A DNA stretch of 64,000 nt from Paraburkholderia phenazinium (GTDB lineage Bacteria > Pseudomonadota > Gammaproteobacteria > Burkholderiales > Burkholderiaceae). Below are positions 1-12,210 of this stretch, piece by piece. A program made the translations under genes and the position numbers. The notes below the pieces were generated by a model, which ran no database searches, was not told the DNA's origin, and saw nothing but the letters and a program-made list of their open reading frames with translations. Every line of letters starts with the position of its first letter. Position 1 is the stretch's first letter. The DNA is taken from positions 806,001-870,000 of the forward strand of contig NZ_FSRM01000001.1 in NCBI RefSeq assembly GCF_900141745.1. The letters are read 5' to 3'.

Positions 1-1114
1 TCATGATGAGGCCGGTCGCAACCCCGAGCGTAATCAACGCCGTGCCCCCGTAGCTCATGAATGGCAGCGGCACGCCGACCACCGGCAAGATCCCGCTCAC
101 CATGCCGATGTTGACGAACGCGTAGGTGAAAAAGGCCATCGTTAGCGAGCCGGCCAATAATCGCCCGAATAGCGTGGCGCCGTTGGCCGCTATGTACAAT
201 CCGCGCGCGATCAACGCCATATACAGCACGAGCAGCACGATCCCACCCGCGAGCCCGAATTCCTCGGAGAACACCGCGAAAATGAAGTCGGTGTGTTTTT
301 CAGGGATGAATTCCAGGTGCGCCTGGGTGCCCTTCATCCACCCCTTGCCGAGCGGGCCGCCAGAGCCGATCGCGATCACTGCCTGAATGGTGTGGAAGCC
401 CTTGCCGAGCGGATCGGAAGTCGGATCGAGCAGCGTGCAGATGCGGTGCTTCTGGTAATCGTGCATCAGCGGCCACTGCACCTCGGGCTGGCAGATCTTG
501 TCCTGAAACACCGCAATCGAGGTGACCGCGATCGCCGCCGCAACCAGCACAGGGACGATCAGCTTGAAACTCAGACCCGCGAAATAGATGACGAACAGAC
601 CCGCTGCGAACACCAGCACCGCGGTCCCGAGGTCAGGCTGTTTGGCGATCAGGCCAACCGGCACGGCGAGAATCAGAAGCCCTACCAGAAAGTCGTACCA
701 GCGCATCACGCCTTCGCGGCGCTGGTAGTACCACGCGAGCATCAGCGGGGTGGCGATCTTCATGATCTCGGACGGCTGGATCACCACGCCGACATTGATC
801 CAGCGCTTCGCCCCCTTGCGCGTGAGGCCGAATAGCGCCACCGCCACCAGTAACGCGATGCCGAAGGTATAAAGCGGGACCGCGAAGCGCATCAGCGTGG
901 TGGGTGGCACATTGGCGAGCGCCCACATCAGCACGAAGGTCAGCATGATGTTGCGCAACTGGTCTTCGACCTTGCCCGGCATGTCGAGCGTGGCGCTGTA
1001 CAGCGTGACGATGCCGACGCACATCAGCAGAAACACCGCCAGCGCGAGCGGACGGTCGAAGCCGATGAACATCTTCTTGATGCGATCGAGCCAGGCGCGC
1101 TTGTCGAATTGCAT
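1..1114 (-). CDS. rodA: Rod shape-determining SEDS glycosyltransferase RodA (3' end missing)
   Basis: RodA is the SEDS-family peptidoglycan polymerase of the elongasome, an integral inner-membrane protein that works with PBP2. About 371 residues are visible before the gene leaves the window on the left. The start codon at 1114 begins MQFDKRAWLDRIKK, followed by alternating hydrophobic segments. SEDS hallmarks can be read: RWINVG, QPSEIMK and, near the window edge, ALITLGVATGLIM. The PBP2 gene ends 10 bases upstream, with a purine-rich AAGGAGAAAG ribosome site between them, so the two are cotranscribed. The stop codon is not in the window. Confidence 0.95.
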   Translation of the reverse strand, partial: MQFDKRAWLDRIKKMFIGFDRPLALAVFLLMCVGIVTLYSATLDMPGKVEDQLRNIMLTFVLMWALANVPPTTLMRFAVPLYTFGIALLVAVALFGLTRKGAKRWINVGVVIQPSEIMKIATPLMLAWYYQRREGVMRWYDFLVGLLILAVPVGLIAKQPDLGTAVLVFAAGLFVIYFAGLSFKLIVPVLVAAAIAVTSIAVFQDKICQPEVQWPLMHDYQKHRICTLLDPTSDPLGKGFHTIQAVIAIGSGGPLGKGWMKGTQAHLEFIPEKHTDFIFAVFSEEFGLAGGIVLLVLYMALIARGLYIAANGATLFGRLLAGSLTMAFFTYAFVNIGMVSGILPVVGVPLPFMSYGGTALITLGVATGLIM

Positions 1115-1124
1115 GCCTTTCTCC

Positions 1125-3521
1125 TTACTCGTCGATGCCGCCGGAGACCGGCTGGCGGGGTGACGTGGGCTGAATGCTGTCGTCGCGCGACGGCGCGGCG
1201 GCGCTCGGCGCCGAATCGCTCGCCGGGCGCGGATGACGCGGACCGGATTTGCGCGGCACGGGCGTTTTCGCGGGTGCCGAGGCAGGGTCATCCAGCGTCG
1301 TTGTGGCGACGAACGGAGCAGAGGCATCGGCTGCCGTCGCGGCGACCGGTTTGGTGCCTGCCTTGCCCGCTCCCTTATCTGCAGGTGCTGCGACTACCGG
1401 GCCGGCCGGCGCTGCAGGTGTCACGTCCGAGGCGGCCGACGCCGCAGAGGGCGCAGACGCCCCGGCCGCATTCGAAGCGGCGCCGGGTATCGGCAACGGC
1501 GTGAAGCCAGCGGCAACCGAAGCCGGTTGCGAGATCTCGACGGAAGTCGGCGCTGCGCCGATGACCGGTGCCGACGCATCCGCCGTTGCCGAAGCCGCCG
1601 CAGCGACAGCTGCCGCTTCGGCGCCCGGCTTCTGCCGGTCGACGAGGTAATAGTCGAGCACGCGACGCGCGATCGGGCCAGCGACTTCCGCACCCCAGCC
1701 GCCGTTTTCGACGATCAGCGCGAGCGCGATCTTCGGATTGTCTGCTGGCGCGAATGCGATAAAGAGCGCGTGGTCACGCAGATTTTCAGGGATTGCGTGG
1801 CCCTTGTAGTTGGCGCCCTGCAGCGAATACACCTGGGCCGTACCGGTTTTGCCGGCCGCCTGATAAGGTGCGCCGATGAAAACCTTCGACGCGGTACCGC
1901 TGTTCACGACACCGACCATCGCGCGCTTGACGATATCAATATCGTTCTGCGGCACGTCGATGCGGCCATCGTCCTTTGGCACGGTCAGGCGCGTGTCCTT
2001 GGTGATCGGGTTTTCGACTTCCTTCACCAGGTGAGGCTTCATCACGACGGCGTTGTTGGCGAGCGTGGCGACCGCATGGGCGAGCTGCAGGATAGTGAAC
2101 GAGTTGTAGCCCTGACCGATCCCGAGACTGATCGTCTCGCCTTCGTACCAGCGCTGTTGTTCAGGCTTGCGGTAGGCCTTGCGCTTCCATTCGGTGGACG
2201 GAAGAATGCCCTTCGCTTCACCGGCAATATCGATACCGGTGAGCTGGCCGAAGCCCCACGGTTTCATGAAATTGGCGATCGCATTGACGCCCAGGTCGTG
2301 CGCCAGCATGAAGAAATACGTGTCGTTCGACACCACGATGGCGCGGTTCAGGTCGATCCAGCCTTGGCCCGAACGCACGTCGTTGCGGAACGTGTGCCCG
2401 CCGAACGTATAGAAGCCCGGATCCTGGAAGCCCCAGCTCGGCGTGCGCTTGTGCAGCGTCAGCGCGGCGAGCGCCATGAACGGCTTATAGGTCGAGCCCG
2501 GCGGATAGGTGCCGTGCAGTGGACGGTTCAGCAGCGGGTGATCGGGTGAGTTGTTCAGCTCGTCCCAGGTCTGCTGGTCGATGCCGTCTACAAAGGAATT
2601 CGGATCGAAGCTCGGCGCGGAAACGAACGCGAGTACGTCGCCGGTCGACGGCTCGATTGCCACCAGCGCCCCGCGCTTGCCCGCAAACGCCTGCTCGGCG
2701 ACCTGCTGCAGGCCGATATCGAGCGACAGCACGAGGTTGTTGCCCGGCGTCGCCTGAGTGCGCGACAAGGTGCGCACCGGGCGGCCACCCGCCGTCACTT
2801 CGACTTCCTCGAAACCGGTCTGGCCGTGCAGTTCGGTCTCGTAGCTTTGCTCCACACCGATCTTGCCGATGTAGTCCGTGCCCTTGTAGTTGTTCGCGTC
2901 GAGGCGCGGATCGTAGTGATCCGGATCCTTGTCGTTCTCGTCGCTGGCTTCGTCGATGCGGTCCTGATCGCGCTGCGAAATGCGCCCGATATACCCAATC
3001 ACGTGCGCCGCCGTCGGCCCAAGCGGGTACTGACGGAACAGACGCGCGCGCACTTCGACGCCCGGGAAGCGGAAGCGCTGCGCGGTGAAACGTGCGACTT
3101 CGTCGTCGGTGAGGCGGGTGCGGATCGGCAGGCTCTCGAAGTTCTTCGAATCTTCCTGCAGCTTCTTGAAGTTGCGCCGGTCGCGGGCGTCGATGGTAAT
3201 GACGGTCGCGAGATTGTCGATGACGTTGTCGAGCGTGTCGTTGAGCTTCGACGGCGTGATTTCCAGCGTGTAGGCAGAGTAGTTCTTCGCCAGCACGACG
3301 CCGTTACGATCCGTGATGATGCCGCGATTGGGCACGATCGGCGCCACCGAGATGCGGTTCTCGTCAGCCTGTAGCGAGTACTTGCTGTAATGCCAGACCT
3401 GCAGGAACAGGAAGCGGAAAACAATCAGCCCGAAGCAGACGAACACGAACAGTCCCGCCGCCGCGACTCGCAGGCGGAACTTCGAGAGCTGTTGTTGAGT
3501 GTCCTTGAATTCGGCTGCCAT
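1125..3521 (-). CDS. mrdA: Penicillin-binding protein 2 (elongasome transpeptidase) with long C-terminal tail
   Basis: This is the class B penicillin-binding protein that cross-links lateral-wall peptidoglycan with RodA. It has an N-terminal membrane anchor (residues about 18-42), a dimerisation region and a transpeptidase domain with the active-site triad STYK (343-346), SND (398-400) and KTG (558-560). The catalytic domain ends near residue 630. Beyond it lie about 165 residues rich in Ala, Pro, Ser and Thr, making 798 residues against about 633 in E. coli. The last residues are GGIDE, the same as the end of MreC. I chose ATG at 3521 (MAAEFKD); a TTG four codons upstream is less likely. It is the fourth gene of the mre operon. 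Confidence 0.95.
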   Translation of the reverse strand: MAAEFKDTQQQLSKFRLRVAAAGLFVFVCFGLIVFRFLFLQVWHYSKYSLQADENRISVAPIVPNRGIITDRNGVVLAKNYSAYTLEITPSKLNDTLDNVIDNLATVITIDARDRRNFKKLQEDSKNFESLPIRTRLTDDEVARFTAQRFRFPGVEVRARLFRQYPLGPTAAHVIGYIGRISQRDQDRIDEASDENDKDPDHYDPRLDANNYKGTDYIGKIGVEQSYETELHGQTGFEEVEVTAGGRPVRTLSRTQATPGNNLVLSLDIGLQQVAEQAFAGKRGALVAIEPSTGDVLAFVSAPSFDPNSFVDGIDQQTWDELNNSPDHPLLNRPLHGTYPPGSTYKPFMALAALTLHKRTPSWGFQDPGFYTFGGHTFRNDVRSGQGWIDLNRAIVVSNDTYFFMLAHDLGVNAIANFMKPWGFGQLTGIDIAGEAKGILPSTEWKRKAYRKPEQQRWYEGETISLGIGQGYNSFTILQLAHAVATLANNAVVMKPHLVKEVENPITKDTRLTVPKDDGRIDVPQNDIDIVKRAMVGVVNSGTASKVFIGAPYQAAGKTGTAQVYSLQGANYKGHAIPENLRDHALFIAFAPADNPKIALALIVENGGWGAEVAGPIARRVLDYYLVDRQKPGAEAAAVAAAASATADASAPVIGAAPTSVEISQPASVAAGFTPLPIPGAASNAAGASAPSAASAASDVTPAAPAGPVVAAPADKGAGKAGTKPVAATAADASAPFVATTTLDDPASAPAKTPVPRKSGPRHPRPASDSAPSAAAPSRDDSIQPTSPRQPVSGGIDE

Positions 3522-3686
3522 GCTTTCGATCAAAAGGCCGCGAAACGGCCGTCAGGTAAGAGTGTCCGGCTGGCGCTCGTGGCCGGCAGGGAAGTGCTGT
3601 GCGGGTCGAGCGAACTCCGCGAACCATCGCCTGGCGTCTGCAACATCTTTAGCGTGTTCAAGGAGGGGCTCGATGTGCGCGTTGCG

Positions 3687-4199
3687 CTAAATGGGACGGG
3701 TGTCGTCCGGATCGGCCGGACGGCGCTGCGGCATTAGCAGCAGCACACTTGCAACGGGCCACAAGGCTGCTTCGACGAACCCGTCGATCAGGTAGCCCCA
3801 GCCCGGAAAAGCCGCGCCCATCAGTAGACGGATGACGAACGGCACAAGTTGCGCGATGACCAATAAAGGCATCACGGCGAAGGTCTGCACGCCCATTGGC
3901 ATCCACAATACACGCCGGTGAATCGTGATGGCGCCGTACGACAGCAGCGTATACGCCAACGCATGCTCGCCGAGCAGGCTGGCGTTGTGCACGTCCATCA
4001 GGATGCCGAGCAGGAAGGCGATGCCCATGCCGACCTTGCGCGGCTGATGCACGTTCCAGAACAGCAGCACCAGCGCGACGAAGTCAGGCACGCCAATCAG
4101 GCGTCCCCACGGCATCAGGTTCAGCAGGAAAGCGGCTGCCAGGCTGAAGGAGATGAAGTACGGGTTGACCGGTTGCAGGATGTACTGAGGGCGGTTCAT
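3687..4199 (-). CDS. mreD: Rod shape-determining membrane protein MreD
   Basis: This 170-residue, very hydrophobic protein has about five membrane segments and starts MNRPQYILQPVNPYFISF, typical of betaproteobacterial MreD. MreD is an inner-membrane member of the elongasome that associates with MreC. Its ATG overlaps the stop codon of mreC in an ATGA arrangement (4 bases), indicating translational coupling. The identity rests on hydropathy, length and the mreB-mreC-mreD-mrdA-rodA order. About 165 bases separate it from mrdA. Confidence 0.93.
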   Translation of the reverse strand: MNRPQYILQPVNPYFISFSLAAAFLLNLMPWGRLIGVPDFVALVLLFWNVHQPRKVGMGIAFLLGILMDVHNASLLGEHALAYTLLSYGAITIHRRVLWMPMGVQTFAVMPLLVIAQLVPFVIRLLMGAAFPGWGYLIDGFVEAALWPVASVLLLMPQRRPADPDDTRPI

Positions 4200-5410
4200 T
4201 CGTCGATCCCCCCCGTGGCCGGTTTCGTCGCGCCTGCGGCCGGCTTTCCGTCGGCCGGCGACCCGGCGGCGGCCGATCCCGAGGCCGACCGTCCGGTAGC
4301 GGCCCGGATAGCGGCCAGACGTTCAGCCGCCGCTTTCTTTTCTCTGGCCTGCTTCGCGTCGGCACCCTTTTTCTCCGCTTCTGCCAGAGCGGGTTTTGCT
4401 GCCGAGGCTGGCTTTGCCGCCGAGGCCGGCTTTGCAGCAGCCGCTGCCGCGGAGGCCGGAGCGGCAGCCTTAGCGTTCTTGTCCGCGGGTTTCTCCGCGG
4501 ACTTCGCGCCCCTCTTCGCCTTTGCTTCTTTCGCTGCGCTGGCCGCATCAGGTTCGTCAGCCGGACGAGGCGGCACCGTGTTCACATAATGCAGCACCAG
4601 CAACTGGCGCGCACCGCGCACCGGCGCAACCGGCAGGCAGACCACGTGGGCGAAGGCGGTGTCGGCCAGCTTGTCGACCCGTACGACCTTGGCGACCGGC
4701 AGCCCCGGCGGATAGGTGCCGTCGAGGCCGCTCGTCACCAGTTCGTCGCCAGTCTGTAGATCCGCGCTGATCGGCACGAAGCGCAGATCGAGCGTATCGC
4801 CCTTCGGTGTGCCGTAGATCACGCTGCGCAGGCCCGTGCGCACGACTTGCACCGGCACCGCCTGGTCCTTGTCGGTGAGAAGCGTGACCTCCGCCTGCAG
4901 CGGAAACACGCGCGTGACCTGACCGATTACGCCGTCCTCATTGACGACCGGCGAACCGTTCTGGATGCCTTGCTGCGAGCCACGTCCAATGATGACCTTC
5001 TGCGTGAACGGGTCGCGCGTGTCGTACTGGATTTCGGCCGGAATCGACTGGGTCGTCATGCGCTGCGAGAGTTGCAGCAGCGAGCGCAGATGCTCGTTCT
5101 CGGCCGCCAATGCCGATGCCGTATTGGCCTGCAGCGAGAGTTGCAGGTTCTTCTTGCGCAGCTCGTCGTTCTGACCGCGCAGCGTCGCGCTGGTCACCGC
5201 CAGATCCGCCGCGCCCATGAAGATGTCGCGCGGCACGAGCGCGGCACGTTGCAACGGATACAGGCCCGCTCCCAACATGCCGCGGACGATCTCGAGCGTC
5301 CTGAAGCGCGCATCTGAGATCAGCAGGACGAACGCAAGCAGCACGAAGAAAATCAGCCGTGCGAGTGCGGAGGGGCCTTGCTTGAACAGAGGCGGCGGAC
5401 TGTATTCCAT
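4196..5410 (-). CDS. mreC: Rod shape-determining protein MreC with Ala/Lys-rich C-terminal extension
   Basis: MreC is a bitopic elongasome scaffold that binds PBP2 in the periplasm. The sequence has a short cytoplasmic start, one membrane helix (about 16-33), a coiled coil (about 75-112, with heptad-like leucines) and the beta-barrel MreC domain to about residue 278 (DGVIGQV, LLTDKDQAVPVQV, TSGLDGTYPPGLPV). Residues about 281-404 form a low-complexity Ala/Lys/Glu/Pro tail with AKPASA-type repeats, longer than in E. coli MreC (367 residues in total). It ends in GGIDE, as PBP2 does. It lies 151 bases downstream of mreB. Confidence 0.95.
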   Translation of the reverse strand: MEYSPPPLFKQGPSALARLIFFVLLAFVLLISDARFRTLEIVRGMLGAGLYPLQRAALVPRDIFMGAADLAVTSATLRGQNDELRKKNLQLSLQANTASALAAENEHLRSLLQLSQRMTTQSIPAEIQYDTRDPFTQKVIIGRGSQQGIQNGSPVVNEDGVIGQVTRVFPLQAEVTLLTDKDQAVPVQVVRTGLRSVIYGTPKGDTLDLRFVPISADLQTGDELVTSGLDGTYPPGLPVAKVVRVDKLADTAFAHVVCLPVAPVRGARQLLVLHYVNTVPPRPADEPDAASAAKEAKAKRGAKSAEKPADKNAKAAAPASAAAAAAKPASAAKPASAAKPALAEAEKKGADAKQAREKKAAAERLAAIRAATGRSASGSAAAGSPADGKPAAGATKPATGGIDE

Positions 5411-5561
5411 GGTCGGCGCCGGGGGCGTGAGCGGTTGGGTATGACTGCGGCGCGAAAGCGCGCGTCAGTGCGCGGTGGCTGGATGAACCAGCTTAGGACA
5501 GGCCAACCCCAAGAAGGCTAGCCGTCCGATTCGCGCTGCTGACATGGAGCCAGGCTCCCGC

Positions 5562-6605
<1,044 letters not shown>

Positions 6606-6982
6606 TCAAAATCCTGTCTCGCTTGGGGCCTGGCCTCGCAACATTGCGTAGGGCGGCAGCGGAAAAAATAACAGCTTCAACCGGGCGGATACTGCGCCAC
6701 AGAGACTTGAAGCTGCGAGGGAATCTACCGGAGGTACGAACAAGACCGCATCTATCTCCGAATCATTTTTGTGGGAAATGACCAGAAAGGTCCTGGTAAG
6801 TCGGTCCGGGTTTGGGTCGAACGCGTAATGATACCTTATAATTTTGCTTGATTTAAAGGAAACGGTTGGCACTTTTTGCCACCGCTGGCCCCTTTTTCGA
6901 GGGCCTCCTCCAGTGTCGTAACCCGCTGTTACAGCTTTGTTTTTCCGCGCTGTGACAGTTCGCTACATTTTCCGGTGACCGC
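6606..6982. other. Divergent intergenic region between mreB and gatC
   Basis: This 377-bp gap must hold the promoters of both the mre operon (minus) and the gatCAB operon (plus). It has an AT-rich island at about 6825-6865. A TATAAT hexamer at 6837-6842 on the plus strand is a possible gatC -10, but the best upstream match (TTGGGT at 6812-6817) has a long 19-bp spacer. I see no convincing small gene here. Confidence 0.4.
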
Positions 6983-7282
6983 ATGGCTCTGACCCTGACC
7001 GATGTTAAGCGCATCGCGCATCTTGCGCGCCTCGAACTGGCCGACGCCGAAGCTGAGCACACGCTTGCCCAGCTCAACGACTTTTTTGGCCTTGTCGAGC
7101 AGATGCAGGCCGTCGACACCAAGGGCATCGAACCGCTCGCCCATCCGATCGAGCAGATCGAGGATGTTGCACTGCGTCTGCGCGAAGACGTAGTGACGGA
7201 AATCGTCCAGCGCGACGAATTCCAGCGTCCCGCGCCTGCTGTGCAGGACGGGCTGTACCTGGTGCCGAAGGTGATTGAATAA
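6983..7282 (+). CDS. gatC: Asp-tRNA(Asn)/Glu-tRNA(Gln) amidotransferase subunit C
   Basis: GatC is the small subunit that stabilises the GatA-GatB complex, which amidates misacylated Glu-tRNA(Gln) and/or Asp-tRNA(Asn). The 99-residue protein has the family pattern: [19 protein letters not shown] at the start, a helical middle with [13 protein letters not shown], a GIEPLAHP segment and a [15 protein letters not shown](Q) segment before the C-terminus. It is the first gene of gatCAB, with gatA starting 58 bases downstream. Confidence 0.95.
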   Translation: MALTLTDVKRIAHLARLELADAEAEHTLAQLNDFFGLVEQMQAVDTKGIEPLAHPIEQIEDVALRLREDVVTEIVQRDEFQRPAPAVQDGLYLVPKVIE

Positions 7283-7340
7283 AAACACGGGCGCGGCGCG
7301 CGGCGGTTGCTGCGCTGCCATACCCTTCAGGAAAAACGCA

Positions 7341-8840
7341 ATGCATGAAAAAAGCTTGACCGAACTGCGTGCCGCCCTCGCTGCGAAGGAATGCTCCGCG
7401 GTCGAACTGGCGCAGCTTTATCTGAAGCGGATCGACGCAGCGAAGAGCCTGAACGCCTTCGTTCAGGTCGACGCCGATCTCACCCTCGAGCAGGCCAAAG
7501 CCGCCGACGCGCTGCTGCACACCGGCCACGCCGGTCCGCTGGTTGGCCTGCCGATCGCCCACAAAGACGTGTTCGTGACGCGCGGCTGGCGCTCCACCGC
7601 CGGCTCGAAGATGCTCGCCAATTACGCGAGCCCGTTCGACGCGACCGTGGTCGACCGTCTGAAGCGCGCCGGCATGGTGTGCGTCGGCAAGACCAATATG
7701 GATGAGTTCGCGATGGGCTCGTCCAATGAGAATTCGTATTTCGGCCCGGTGCAGAACCCGTGGGATACGAAGGCGGTGCCGGGCGGTTCGTCGGGTGGGT
7801 CGGCGGCTGCCGTGGCCGCGCGTCTCGCGCCGGCGGCAACCGGCACGGATACGGGTGGTTCCATCCGTCAGCCGGCGTCGTTCTCCGGCATCACCGGCAT
7901 CAAGCCGACCTACGGCCGCGTGTCGCGCTACGGCATGATCGCGTTCGCGTCGTCGCTGGATCAGGGTGGTCCGATGGCGCGCAGCGCCACGGACTGCGCG
8001 CTGCTGCTCAACGCCATGCACGGTTTCGACGAGCGCGACTCGACCAGCCTCGTGCGCGACGACGAAGACTACACGCGCTATCTCGGCCAGAGCTGGTCGG
8101 CCGATGCTGCGGGTAATGCCGCGGGCAAGCCGCTCGCCGGTTTGCGCATCGGCCTGCCGAAGGAGTACTTCGGCGCGGGCCTCGCCGACGACGTGCGCGC
8201 CGCGATCGATGCCGCGCTGAAGCAATACGAAGCGCTTGGCGCCACGCTGGTCGAGGTGACGCTGCCGAAAACCGAGCTGTCGATCCCCGTGTACTACGTG
8301 ATCGCCCCGGCCGAAGCATCGTCGAACCTGTCGCGTTTCGACGGTGTGCGCTACGGTCACCGCGCCGCGGAGTACCGCGATCTGCTCGACATGTACAAGA
8401 AGTCGCGCGCCGAAGGCTTCGGCCCGGAAGTAAAGCGCCGCATTCTGGTGGGCGCCTACGTGCTGTCGCACGGCTACTACGACGCGTACTACCTGCAGGC
8501 GCAGAAAATTCGCCGCATCATCGCAAACGACTTCCAGGAAGCGTTCAAGCAATGCGACGTGATCATGGGGCCGGTGGCGCCGTCGGTCGCGTGGGATCTC
8601 GGTGCCAAGGGCGACGATCCGGTGCAGATGTATCTGGCCGATATCTACACGTTGTCGGTGAGCCTCGCGGGTCTGCCCGGCATGAGCGTGCCGTGCGGCT
8701 TCGGCGCGGGCGCCAATGCGCAACGTCCGGTAGGTCTGCAGATCATCGGCAACTATTTCAACGAAGCCCGCATGCTGCAGGTTGCGGATGCGTTCCAGCG
8801 CGCGACCGACTGGCATCGCCAGGCACCGGCAGGAGTGTGA
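7341..8840 (+). CDS. gatA: Amidotransferase subunit A (amidase-signature glutaminase)
   Basis: GatA hydrolyses glutamine and passes ammonia to GatB for transamidation of Glu-tRNA(Gln) or Asp-tRNA(Asn). Amidase-signature catalytic elements are present: the Lys in LPIAHKDVF, the Ser-rich [15 protein letters not shown] and the nucleophile segment [13 protein letters not shown]. From ATG 7341 ([13 protein letters not shown]) it is 499 residues, the usual size. AGGA eight bases upstream supports that start over an in-frame codon at 7275 that would overlap gatC. The stop lies 4 bases before the gatB ATG. Confidence 0.97.
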   Translation: MHEKSLTELRAALAAKECSAVELAQLYLKRIDAAKSLNAFVQVDADLTLEQAKAADALLHTGHAGPLVGLPIAHKDVFVTRGWRSTAGSKMLANYASPFDATVVDRLKRAGMVCVGKTNMDEFAMGSSNENSYFGPVQNPWDTKAVPGGSSGGSAAAVAARLAPAATGTDTGGSIRQPASFSGITGIKPTYGRVSRYGMIAFASSLDQGGPMARSATDCALLLNAMHGFDERDSTSLVRDDEDYTRYLGQSWSADAAGNAAGKPLAGLRIGLPKEYFGAGLADDVRAAIDAALKQYEALGATLVEVTLPKTELSIPVYYVIAPAEASSNLSRFDGVRYGHRAAEYRDLLDMYKKSRAEGFGPEVKRRILVGAYVLSHGYYDAYYLQAQKIRRIIANDFQEAFKQCDVIMGPVAPSVAWDLGAKGDDPVQMYLADIYTLSVSLAGLPGMSVPCGFGAGANAQRPVGLQIIGNYFNEARMLQVADAFQRATDWHRQAPAGV

Positions 8841-8844
8841 ACAC

Positions 8845-10320
<1,476 letters not shown>

Positions 10321-10463
10321 GCGATAGGATGCACATGCCGGAGCGCGCGTCGTCGGATCGGTGCGCGGCTTCGGTCATAACGGGCTGTTGCCGGACGAGA
10401 GTGGGGCAGCGGCCCGTTTCCTTTTGCTGGCGCCGCATTTGAACGCGCCTCTGGAGACAATGC

Positions 10464-11300
10464 ATGGCGAAGAAGCCGGAACTCGACGATTTCCGCGTGC
10501 CGTACTTCGACGACAAGAAGATTGCGAAATTCGCGCTCACCGATTTCGATCCGGGCGCGAAGCCGTTTTCAACCGGGTCGAAAGACGGTGACCGCGACCG
10601 CCTTGCAGAAATCGGCGCGAAGCTCGATGCGTTGCAGGAGCGCCTGCATGCACAGCGCCTGCAGCGCGTGCTGCTGGTGCTGCAGGGCATGGACACGAGC
10701 GGCAAGGACGGCACAGTTCGCGGGGTGTTTCGCGACGTCGATCCGCTCGGCTTGCGCATCGTGCCGTTCAAGGCGCCGACGCCTGACGAGCTGGCGCACG
10801 ATTTTCTCTGGCGCGTGCACTCGCAGGCGCCCGCCGCCGGCGAACTGACCGTCTTCAATCGCAGTCAGTACGAAGATGTGCTCGTGCCGGTCGTGCTGGG
10901 TCAACTGGACAAGGCGGCCTGCGAAAAGCGCTACAGCCACATCCGCGATTTCGAGGCTCTGTTGGCCGACAACGGCACGACCATCATCAAATGCATGCTG
11001 CACATCTCGAAGGACGAGCAGCGTTCGCGTTTGCAGGCGCGCATCGACGATCCCACCAAGCACTGGAAATTCGACGTCTCGGATCTGGAAGCGCGCAAGC
11101 AGTGGGACCAGTATCAGACGGCGTATCACGATGCCCTCTCGGCCACCTCGACGCCTTACGCGCCGTGGTACATCATCCCCGCCGATTCGAAGACGCATCG
11201 CAACGTGATGGTCGCGGAATTGCTGCTGCGTACCCTCGAAGGATTGAAGCTCGAGTACCCGCCCGCGAAGGAATCGCTCAAAGGCGTGAAAGTGGAATGA
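10464..11300 (+). CDS. PPK2-family polyphosphate:nucleotide phosphotransferase
   Basis: PPK2 enzymes transfer phosphate between polyphosphate and nucleotides (NDP or NMP phosphorylation), linking polyphosphate stores to nucleotide pools in the cytoplasm. The 278-residue protein has the PPK2 P-loop-like QGMDTSGKDGTVRG (about residues 75-88), the DxxGL region DVDPLGLRIVPFKAPT and the Walker B-like FNRSQYEDVLVP. Lid arginines and the KHWKFDVSDLEAR(KQW) segment follow. One kinase domain of this length fits PPK2 class I or III; substrate class cannot be read safely. GGAG precedes the ATG at a suitable distance. It lies 143 bases after gatB. Confidence 0.9.
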   Translation: MAKKPELDDFRVPYFDDKKIAKFALTDFDPGAKPFSTGSKDGDRDRLAEIGAKLDALQERLHAQRLQRVLLVLQGMDTSGKDGTVRGVFRDVDPLGLRIVPFKAPTPDELAHDFLWRVHSQAPAAGELTVFNRSQYEDVLVPVVLGQLDKAACEKRYSHIRDFEALLADNGTTIIKCMLHISKDEQRSRLQARIDDPTKHWKFDVSDLEARKQWDQYQTAYHDALSATSTPYAPWYIIPADSKTHRNVMVAELLLRTLEGLKLEYPPAKESLKGVKVE

Positions 11301-11393
11301 GAGCCGCGCAGGCTTCGGCCTCGCGCTCTGCCAGACCAGCAAGATAAACGGGCTAAGCAAGCCTCGACAACGAATCGACAATAAAGGAACGAC

Positions 11394-12182
11394 ATGTTGC
11401 GTGTGATTACCGCCAACCTGAACGGCATCCGCTCTGCGGCGAAGAAGGGCTTTTTCGAATGGTTCGGTGAGCAGAAAGCAGACGTGCTGTGCGTGCAGGA
11501 AATCAAATGCTCGCAGGACGACATGACCCCCGAGTTTCTCGCCCCGCACAACTTCACCGGCTACTTTCAGCATGCGGTGAAGAAGGGCTACAGCGGCGCC
11601 GGAGTGTACACGCGTCACGAGCCGGATGAAGTGGTGATCGGCTTTGGCAGTGAGGAGTTCGATCCCGAAGGACGCTATGTTGAACTGCGCTTCGGCAAAC
11701 TCTCCGTTGTCTCGGTGTATGTGCCATCGGGGTCGAGCGGCGAGGATCGTCAGCAGGCCAAGTTCCGCTTCATGGACGAGTTCATGCCGCACCTCGCGGA
11801 ACTGGGTAAAGAGCGCGAAGTGATCGTGTGCGGCGACGTGAACATCGTCCACAAGGAAATCGACATCAAGAACTGGAAGAGCAACCAGAAGAACTCAGGT
11901 TGCCTGCCGGAAGAACGCGAGTGGCTGACGAAACTGTTCGACGAAGTGGGTTACGTCGATGTGTTTCGCACGCTGGATCAGCGGCCTGAGCAGTACACGT
12001 GGTGGAGCAATCGCGGTCAGGCGTATGCGAAGAACGTGGGGTGGCGGATCGATTATCAGATCGCCACGGCGGGCATTGCCGCGAAGGCGAAGCGCACGGA
12101 CGTGTTCCGCGACATCAAGTTTAGCGATCACGCGCCGCTGACGGTCGACTACGACCACAAGCTGACGAAGCCGAAGAAGTAA
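11394..12182 (+). CDS. xth: Exodeoxyribonuclease III (AP endonuclease)
   Basis: This protein belongs to the exonuclease III/ExoA family of Mg-dependent nucleases that cut at abasic sites and trim 3' ends in base-excision repair. Motifs in order are TANLNGIRSAAKKGF, LCVQEIK (metal-binding Glu), YSGAGVYTR, CGDVNIVHKEIDIKNWKSN, VGWRIDYQIA and SDHAPLTVDY (catalytic Asp-His). Its 262 residues are normal. AAAGGA seven bases before the ATG is a clear ribosome site. The gene converges on the M48 protease gene. Confidence 0.96.
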   Translation: MLRVITANLNGIRSAAKKGFFEWFGEQKADVLCVQEIKCSQDDMTPEFLAPHNFTGYFQHAVKKGYSGAGVYTRHEPDEVVIGFGSEEFDPEGRYVELRFGKLSVVSVYVPSGSSGEDRQQAKFRFMDEFMPHLAELGKEREVIVCGDVNIVHKEIDIKNWKSNQKNSGCLPEEREWLTKLFDEVGYVDVFRTLDQRPEQYTWWSNRGQAYAKNVGWRIDYQIATAGIAAKAKRTDVFRDIKFSDHAPLTVDYDHKLTKPKK

Positions 12183-12210
12183 GCGCGTTTCTGGCTTAGG
12201 TCGCCAACGT

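Noticed and set aside
10321..10463. Terminator-like sequence CGGGCTG...CAGCGGCCCG after gatB
   Set aside because: The stem needs a bulge and the T tract is interrupted; too weak to call.
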